Notes under the pieces: generated by a model
What the model saw: only the letters and a program-made list of their open reading frames with translations
The model's database searches: none
Told to the model about the DNA's origin: nothing
Shown here: piece after piece, positions 7,634-11,470 of the stretch
Layout of the letters: every line of letters begins with the position of its first letter
Position numbering within the stretch: position 1 is the stretch's first letter
Program-made: the position numbers and the translations under genes
From: Flavisolibacter sp.
Lineage (GTDB): Bacteria; Bacteroidota; Bacteroidia; Chitinophagales; Chitinophagaceae
Reading direction: 5' to 3'
Length of the DNA stretch: 11,470 nucleotides
NCBI GenBank assembly: GCA_013695175.1
Contig: JACDAZ010000182.1
Location: 1-11,470 of the forward strand

Positions 7634-7648
7634 AAAGCTTTCTTTCAT
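7631..7648. promoter_or_regulatory. Inverted repeat ATGAAAG-CTTT-CTTTCAT
   Basis: A perfect 7-bp inverted repeat with a 4-base centre that overlaps the second direct repeat. It may be an additional operator or a weak hairpin between the two divergent genes. Confidence 0.3.
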
Positions 7649-7745
7649 TGCAGAACCTTTAAAGTTACCCTATTTAAAAATGGATAACCACATCTAACTT
7701 TTAAAGATTTTTCCCACAATTGCTAAAAAGTTTAGGAAGAGTTCT

Positions 7746-7753
7746 TTATTTTG
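7746..7753 (+). promoter_or_regulatory. -7-like box TTATTTTG upstream of the DUF2130 gene
   Basis: Seven of eight positions fit TAnnTTTG, with 14 nt before the ATG at 7768. A TTG at 7720-7722 could be the -33 element, though the spacing is a few bases long. Confidence 0.3.
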
Positions 7754-7767
7754 TAAAAACACTTTGA

Positions 7768-8964
7768 ATGTCTACCCAAATAACCTGCCCTCATTGTAAA
7801 AAAGATTTTGCCTTAGGCGAAGTGGAGGCTGAAGAATTTAAAAAAGAGCTTCAGCAAAAGATGATTGATTATAAAAAGCAAAAAGATGTTGAATTACAAC
7901 AAAAGCTTGTTGATTTTGAAAAACAAAAAACTGTTATTCAAAACGAAGCCTTTCAAAAAGCATCTTCTGAAATGGAAGTGAAACTAAAAGCAGCACAGGA
8001 AGAAGCGAAAATAAAATCAATGCAACTTCAAGACCTGCAAAGAAAAGAACTGGACCTGCTTCGTGAAAAAAATGACCTGGAACAAAAAGCAAGAAACATT
8101 GATATAGAAATAGAAAAAAGAATTTTAGAAGACCGTAAAAAAATAGAACAGGAAACCATTCAAAGAGAATCGCAGTTGTTTGACATGAAGCTTCGGGAAA
8201 AAGATATTCAGATGGACAGCATGAAAAAAACTATTGAAGAACTGAAACGGAAAAGTGAGCAGGGCTCCATGCAAATACAGGGTGAGGCAGGCGAACAAAT
8301 GCTGGAAGAATTATTAAAAGAACATTTTCCATTTGATATAATTACAGAAGTAGGTAAAGGCGTGGAAGGAGCTGATTGCATTCAGGAGGTGCACAATCAT
8401 ACCGGGCATAAATGTGGTAGTATCATTTTTGAAAGCAAACGCACTAAAGCATTTCAAAATGTATGGGTGGAAAAACTGAAGAACGATATGCGTCAAAAGC
8501 AAGCAGATGTTGCCATATTAGTTACACAATGCTATCCAAAAGAAATGAAGTGCTTTGGCGAAAAAGAAGGCATCTGGATCTGTTCTTTCCAGGAAGTAAT
8601 TGCACTGACAACAGCTTTGCGTCAAACTATTCTTAGAATTTCAGACACTAAAAAATCGGAAGAGAATAAAGGAGAGAAAATGCAGATGTTGTATACTTAT
8701 TTAACTGGTACGGAATTCAGGCAACAGATAGAAACCATAGTAGAAGGTTTTATGAGTATGAAAAACTGTATCAGCAAAGAAAGAATACAAATGGAAAAAA
8801 TTTGGAAGGAAAGAGAAAAACAACTGGAGAGGGTGTTGATCAGCACCTCGGGCATGTATGGATCAATTAAAGGTATTGCAGGTTCTTCTATTGGTAATAT
8901 TCCTTTGCTGGAAGACGATATGGAGGAAGAAGATGAGGAAACAACAAAATTGCTTTTTAAGTAA
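7768..8964 (+). CDS. DUF2130 protein: CPxC N-terminus, coiled coil, PD-(D/E)XK-like core
   Basis: A 398-residue protein I recognise as DUF2130 by architecture. Residues 7-10 are CPHC, half of a zinc-ribbon pair with no second pair visible. Residues about 20-165 are a long charged coiled coil rich in Lys, Glu and Gln. The C-terminal core runs from GEAGEQMLEELLKEHFPF (172-189) through GADCIQEV (201-208) to IIFESKRTK (219-227), then KLKNDMRQKQADVAILVT (236-253). E176/E180, D203 and E222-x-K224 are arranged like a PD-(D/E)XK nuclease active site, recalling RmuC (inference). The tail is acidic (EDDMEEEDEE). Function is not established for the family; nuclease activity is predicted, not shown. It is monocistronic, with a strong intrinsic terminator at 9004-9034, and its last 8 bases overlap the convergent gene. 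Confidence 0.82.
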   Translation: MSTQITCPHCKKDFALGEVEAEEFKKELQQKMIDYKKQKDVELQQKLVDFEKQKTVIQNEAFQKASSEMEVKLKAAQEEAKIKSMQLQDLQRKELDLLREKNDLEQKARNIDIEIEKRILEDRKKIEQETIQRESQLFDMKLREKDIQMDSMKKTIEELKRKSEQGSMQIQGEAGEQMLEELLKEHFPFDIITEVGKGVEGADCIQEVHNHTGHKCGSIIFESKRTKAFQNVWVEKLKNDMRQKQADVAILVTQCYPKEMKCFGEKEGIWICSFQEVIALTTALRQTILRISDTKKSEENKGEKMQMLYTYLTGTEFRQQIETIVEGFMSMKNCISKERIQMEKIWKEREKQLERVLISTSGMYGSIKGIAGSSIGNIPLLEDDMEEEDEETTKLLFK

Positions 8965-9595
8965 CAACATAACTAAGACATAAATCATTAAAAAATACAG
9001 AATGAAGATCCAGGTGCTGATCTTCTTTTTTTTTGAAAGTTATTTTACTATTGAATGAATTGTGTGAAAGTGCTTGAACCGATTTAACTTGAATATGTTT
9101 TTTAAAATCTACACCACCATACCCATACCATTTAAAAACAGCTTCTTTACATGACCACATTAATGTAACGGTCTTTATTAAAGAAAGCGAATCAGCACTC
9201 AATAAATCATTACAAAGACCTTCCTCTTCTGCCGATATAAACTTATGGCTGATGCGTTCCACCTTTTGTGAAGTCATTTCAATATCTACTCCTACCCTTT
9301 TTGTTGTACTAACAATGGCAGCAGCATAATCACCACAATGTGAAATGGAAAAATGAAATTTTTCATCTTCCAGGTAAGGTTTCCTTGTATCTGCAATTTG
9401 TATCAGGGAAAGTGGAAAATCAGGAAATAATAATTTTAGCAAATACCTTCCCGAAAGGTGTTGCAAATTTTTATGCGGATGCGAAACGGCACGTTGTAAA
9501 CCTATAATTTCTGTAAAGAAACCAGATGCTTCTTCTATCTTCCAGATGGCTAAACGGGTGCTATGGTCAATATCTTGTTGAAAAAAAACAGGCAT
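8957..9595 (-). CDS. 4'-phosphopantetheinyl transferase, Sfp type
   Basis: A 212-residue cytoplasmic enzyme that transfers 4'-phosphopantetheine from CoA to a carrier-protein serine. Landmarks: SGRYLLKLL (48-56); RKPYL (71-75) leading into FHFSISHCGDYAAAIVS (80-96), where H86 belongs to the CoA-phosphate region; VGVDIE (101-106) with metal ligands D104 and E106; and WSCKEAVFKWYG (147-158) with catalytic K150 and E151. Length is normal for the two-lobed Sfp type. No carrier protein, PKS or NRPS gene is near, so the target is probably elsewhere (fatty-acid ACP or a secondary-metabolite carrier). An eight-T tract occupies codons 3-5. The last part of the gene doubles as the terminator region of the opposing DUF2130 gene. 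It is divergent from dCTP deaminase, 71 bp away. Confidence 0.87.
   Translation of the reverse strand: MPVFFQQDIDHSTRLAIWKIEEASGFFTEIIGLQRAVSHPHKNLQHLSGRYLLKLLFPDFPLSLIQIADTRKPYLEDEKFHFSISHCGDYAAAIVSTTKRVGVDIEMTSQKVERISHKFISAEEEGLCNDLLSADSLSLIKTVTLMWSCKEAVFKWYGYGGVDFKKHIQVKSVQALSHNSFNSKITFKKKEDQHLDLHSVFFNDLCLSYVVT
9004..9034 (+). terminator. Rho-independent terminator of the DUF2130 gene, inside the opposing CDS
   Basis: A perfect 7-bp stem GAAGATC (9004-9010) and GATCTTC (9019-9025) with an 8-base loop is followed at once by nine T residues (9026-9034). It begins 40 bp after the DUF2130 stop. The same bases encode part of the C-terminal KKKEDQHLDL segment of the phosphopantetheinyl transferase on the other strand. 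It is directional: the U-run follows only on the plus strand. Confidence 0.85.
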
Positions 9596-9627
9596 GTTTC
9601 AGAAAATGAGAATTATTTTGCCGCAGC

Positions 9628-9660
9628 CAAAAGTCAACTTCAAAAGTCAAACTTCAAAAT
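9628..9660. repeat. Short tandem repeat between phosphopantetheinyl transferase and dCTP deaminase
   Basis: CAAAAGTCAACTT (9628-9640) is followed directly by CAAAAGTCAAACTT (9641-9654) and a partial third copy CAAAAT (9655-9660). The repeat fills much of the 71-bp divergent promoter region. It may be an operator array or a slippage product. Confidence 0.6.
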
Positions 9661-9666
9661 ATATTC

Positions 9667-10203
9667 ATGATTCTTTCTGATAAACGAATTTTAGAAGAGA
9701 TAGAAAAAGAAACTATTAAGCTACAACCTTACGACAGGGAAAGTCTTGGCAGCAATAGTTATGACGTTCATTTAGGAAAAACCTTAGCCACTTATCGTGA
9801 GCATATTCTGGATGCAAAAAAACACAACCAGATTGAATATTTTGAAATTCCTGAAGAAGGATTTGTGCTTTATCCTCACATATTTTATCTCGGTTCTACC
9901 CTTGAATACACAGAAACACATGCTCATGTTCCTTTTTTGGAGGGCAAATCATCTACAGGGCGTTTGGGTATAGACATTCATGCAACTGCCGGTAAAGGTG
10001 ATGTTGGTTTTTGCGGTCACTGGACATTAGAAATTTCGGTTAAGCAACCTGTGCGTGTGTATGCGGGTATGCCGATAGGTCAGTTAATTTATTTTCCAGT
10101 TGACGGAGAAATTGAAGTGAAGTACAATGAAAAAGCAAATGCTAAGTACAGCTATCAATCAAGCAAACCTGTAGAAAGTATGATGTGGAAGAATAAGTTT
10201 TAA
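9667..10203 (+). CDS. dcd: dCTP deaminase
   Basis: A 178-residue cytoplasmic enzyme that deaminates dCTP to dUTP, feeding dTMP synthesis. It carries LGSNSYDVHLG (27-37), the active-site segment EGKSSTGRLG (92-101), the glycine-rich HATAGKGDVGFCGHWTLE (105-122), and a YSYQSSKPVES C-terminus. S95, R99 and E122 have the same spacing as the catalytic serine, arginine and glutamate known from the E. coli enzyme (S111, R115, E138). Length is typical of the short bacterial form. Some family members also hydrolyse dUTP; the sequence alone does not settle that here. No dUTPase or thymidylate gene is adjacent. The start is preceded by an AT-rich stretch with no ribosome site. Confidence 0.9.
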   Translation: MILSDKRILEEIEKETIKLQPYDRESLGSNSYDVHLGKTLATYREHILDAKKHNQIEYFEIPEEGFVLYPHIFYLGSTLEYTETHAHVPFLEGKSSTGRLGIDIHATAGKGDVGFCGHWTLEISVKQPVRVYAGMPIGQLIYFPVDGEIEVKYNEKANAKYSYQSSKPVESMMWKNKF

Positions 10204-10221
10204 ACTTAATTGTAAAGGACC

Positions 10222-10257
10222 GTTAAAACAGATTAATTATTTTAAAAGCTTTTTAAC
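10222..10257 (+). terminator. Weak inverted repeat after dCTP deaminase
   Basis: Arms GTTAAAA (10222-10228) and TTTTAAC (10251-10257) could close a long AT-rich hairpin 18 bp after the stop. With a 22-base loop and no T-run it is only a candidate 3' end. The rest of 10204-10387 shows no gene. Confidence 0.2.
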
Positions 10258-10372
10258 CACAAAGTAGACAAAGAATACTTAAAGTTCTGTAAAGAGGCTT
10301 ATTCTTATACAATGTAAAAAAATATATATCCTAATTAAAAAGCCCTTCCAAATATTATAACCATAAAAATTT

Positions 10373-10380
10373 TACCTTTA
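10373..10380 (+). promoter_or_regulatory. -7-like box TACCTTTA upstream of the DUF433 antitoxin
   Basis: Seven of eight positions match TAnnTTTG, only 7 nt before the ATG at 10388. If used, the transcript would be almost leaderless. No TTG is seen at -33. Confidence 0.3.
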
Positions 10381-10387
10381 AAGTCAA

Positions 10388-10615
10388 ATGCAAATTCCTG
10401 TTACTATATCACCCAATATACAAAGCGGTGAGCCTGTTTTTACGAATACAAGAGTACCTGTAAAAAATCTTTTTGATTATTTAAAAGCAGGACATTCTTT
10501 AAATATTTTTTTAGATGATTTTCCTTCTGTAAAAAAAGAACAAGCTATACAGGTTATTGAACATTTTGAGAAACTGTTTAACTTCTCTCTTTCCAATGAA
10601 AAAAGTACTGCTTGA
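10388..10615 (+). CDS. DUF433 family antitoxin
   Basis: A 75-residue protein with the DUF433 pattern: ISPNIQSGEPVF (7-18), then TNTRVPVKNLFDYL (19-32), AGHSLNIFLDDFP (34-46) and a C-terminal helix with EQAIQVIEHF (51-60). The family has a winged-helix-like fold and is usually the antitoxin partner of DUF5615 PIN-like proteins; it normally binds the toxin and may repress its own operon. All family landmarks are present, so it looks intact. Its last 20 bases overlap the start of the toxin frame (ATG at 10596), the usual translational coupling in such pairs. The toxin is frameshifted. Confidence 0.82.
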   Translation: MQIPVTISPNIQSGEPVFTNTRVPVKNLFDYLKAGHSLNIFLDDFPSVKKEQAIQVIEHFEKLFNFSLSNEKSTA

Positions 10616-10920
10616 TGAAAATCTGCCTGTGAAAGTTAAATTTCGATTGCAAAATTTCTGCGAAGTTTTTACTGTGAAAGATAAAGGTTGGAATGCTTTA
10701 GAAAATGGAGATGCTTAATGCAATCCAGCAAGAAAATTTTGATTTTTTAATAACTTCTGATAAAAATCTTCAGTATCAACAAAATTTAGATAAATATGAT
10801 TTCAGATTTATAATATTGTCCGTTGAAAATAATAATTATGAAACTATTTTTCCATTAGTTGATAAAATAAGAAAAGCATTAAATGATAATACTGATAAGA
10901 TTATTATCATTTCAAAATAA
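10596..10920 (+). pseudogene. DUF5615 PIN-like toxin, frameshifted
   Basis: Frame one starts at ATG 10596 (MKKVLLDENLPVKVKFRL) and stops at TAA 10716-10718 after 40 residues, ending GWNALENGDA. The remaining family sequence continues in another frame from about 10708: MLNAIQQENFDFLITSDKNL, then YQQNL and a C-terminal half to 10920. Joined, they give a DUF5615 protein of about 110 residues. The family normally reads NGELL at the junction, so a two-base loss near 10710 fits better than a one-base gain. PIN acids D7-E8 (first piece) and the Asp of TSDKN (second piece) survive, but the conserved Glu of NGE is lost. A split product restarting at ATG 10705 or 10711 is possible; a sequencing error is the other main alternative. 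Confidence 0.78.
10881..10912 (+). terminator. 11-bp perfect stem at the toxin 3' end
   Basis: AAATGATAATA (10881-10891) and TATTATCATTT (10902-10912) pair perfectly around a 10-base loop within the last codons of the toxin. It is AT-only apart from one G-C pair per arm and is followed by CAAAATAATTT rather than a pure T-run. It may end or stabilise the antitoxin/toxin transcript. Confidence 0.4.
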
Positions 10921-10969
10921 TTTAATTGCTTACACTTCTGTTCAGCTAACCATACAATGAATAATAACC

Positions 10970-11443
10970 TTAGGAATTTAACTGCCATATAGTGTAATTT
11001 AAAATGGCTGCAAAGCTCACCCAGCTTATATAGGGCACCAACAGCCAGGCTGCAGTTTTACTGATTCGTGCAAACAAAAAAATGGTTATTAATATTAAAA
11101 CCCACAGTATAATTATTTCTGCAAATGCAAGTCCCATACGCTGAGCACCAAAAAATATAAACGACCATGCAGCATTAAAAATCAATTGCACCACCCACAT
11201 GGTCATTGCAGGTTTTTTAATTTTTTCATCCCTATTTGATTTCCAAACCAGGTAAAAAGCAATCCCCATAAGTATGTATAACGTTGTCCATACCGGACCA
11301 AACAACCAGGAAGGAGGATTCCATTCAGGTTTGGCAAGACTTTGGAACCAGCTGCTCTCACCTGTTTGTGTAAACAAAGCGCCTGCTAGTCCGGCTAGCT
11401 GCGGCAATACAATAGAGATCACAAATTTTATCCAGTTCTTCAT
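10970..11443 (-). CDS. TspO/MBR family membrane protein
   Basis: A 157-residue integral membrane protein of the TspO (translocator/peripheral benzodiazepine receptor) family, with five expected membrane helices at roughly 5-24, 45-67, 79-99, 105-125 and 131-154. Diagnostic motifs are the tryptophan/proline segment KPEWNPPSWLFGPVWT (38-53), LYILMGIAFYLVW (55-67), QLIFNAAWSFIFFG (86-99), and LVPYISWVSFAAILN (135-149). Family members bind porphyrins and other tetrapyrroles or sterol-like ligands and are linked to stress and light responses; the ligand here cannot be read. Length is typical. The start has no Shine-Dalgarno sequence. It is convergent with the toxin pseudogene, 49 bp away. Confidence 0.92.
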   Translation of the reverse strand: MKNWIKFVISIVLPQLAGLAGALFTQTGESSWFQSLAKPEWNPPSWLFGPVWTTLYILMGIAFYLVWKSNRDEKIKKPAMTMWVVQLIFNAAWSFIFFGAQRMGLAFAEIIILWVLILITIFLFARISKTAAWLLVPYISWVSFAAILNYTIWQLNS

Positions 11444-11453
11444 AAATAAGTAA

Positions 11454-11461
11454 CAAATATG
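11454..11461 (-). promoter_or_regulatory. -7-like box CATATTTG upstream of tspO
   Basis: Seven of eight positions match TAnnTTTG on the minus strand, with 10 nt before the ATG at 11443. The -33 element would lie at or beyond the window edge, so it cannot be checked here. Confidence 0.3.
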
Positions 11462-11470
11462 ATCTTATTT

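Noticed and set aside
10707..10718. Programmed +1 ribosomal frameshift to make full-length toxin
   Set aside because: The GCT TAA context would require poor re-pairing after slippage, and the joined product would lack the conserved Glu; mutation or error is simpler.
10705..10920. The 71-residue frame as an independent intact gene
   Set aside because: Its sequence is the C-terminal two thirds of a DUF5615 protein whose N-terminus lies just upstream in another frame.

Overview
The window looks like chromosome from a Bacteroidota bacterium, most likely the Chitinophagaceae group (family-level placement is my inference). The DNA is AT-rich. Starts lack Shine-Dalgarno sequences, and several have a TAnnTTTG-like -7 box close upstream. 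The gene content fits: a large repetitive secreted protein of the type IX secretion style, an IDH3-like NAD isocitrate dehydrogenase, a DUF2130 protein, a dCTP deaminase and a TspO protein. No rRNA, tRNA, insertion sequence or CRISPR array was seen.

Layout. Positions 1-3544 (minus) hold the first 1181 codons of a giant secreted protein: signal peptide, a Cys-containing N-terminal domain, an Ig-like domain, then thirteen 69-residue repeats running off the left edge. A 537-bp AT-rich gap with several short hairpins separates it from a calcineurin-like phosphoesterase (4082-4822, minus). A 272-bp divergent intergenic region with three inverted repeats leads to isocitrate dehydrogenase (5095-6108, plus). 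Convergent to it, two bases away, is a 142-residue protein with an internal duplication (6111-6539, minus), preceded on the same strand by a zinc-free MDR oxidoreductase (6597-7559). A divergent region with operator-like repeats leads to a DUF2130 coiled-coil protein with a PD-(D/E)XK-like core (7768-8964, plus). Its 3' end overlaps a convergent Sfp-type phosphopantetheinyl transferase (8957-9595, minus), whose coding sequence contains the DUF2130 terminator. Then come dCTP deaminase (9667-10203, plus), a DUF433 antitoxin (10388-10615) with a frameshifted DUF5615/PIN-like toxin (10596-10920), and TspO (10970-11443, minus).

The genes do not form one pathway. They are mostly single housekeeping or accessory genes with divergent and convergent junctions; only the DUF433/DUF5615 pair is clearly a two-gene unit, and its toxin partner is broken. 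The points most worth a second look are the repeat protein, the nuclease-like DUF2130 protein, the terminator embedded in the opposing gene, the disrupted toxin beside an intact antitoxin, and the duplicated small protein.
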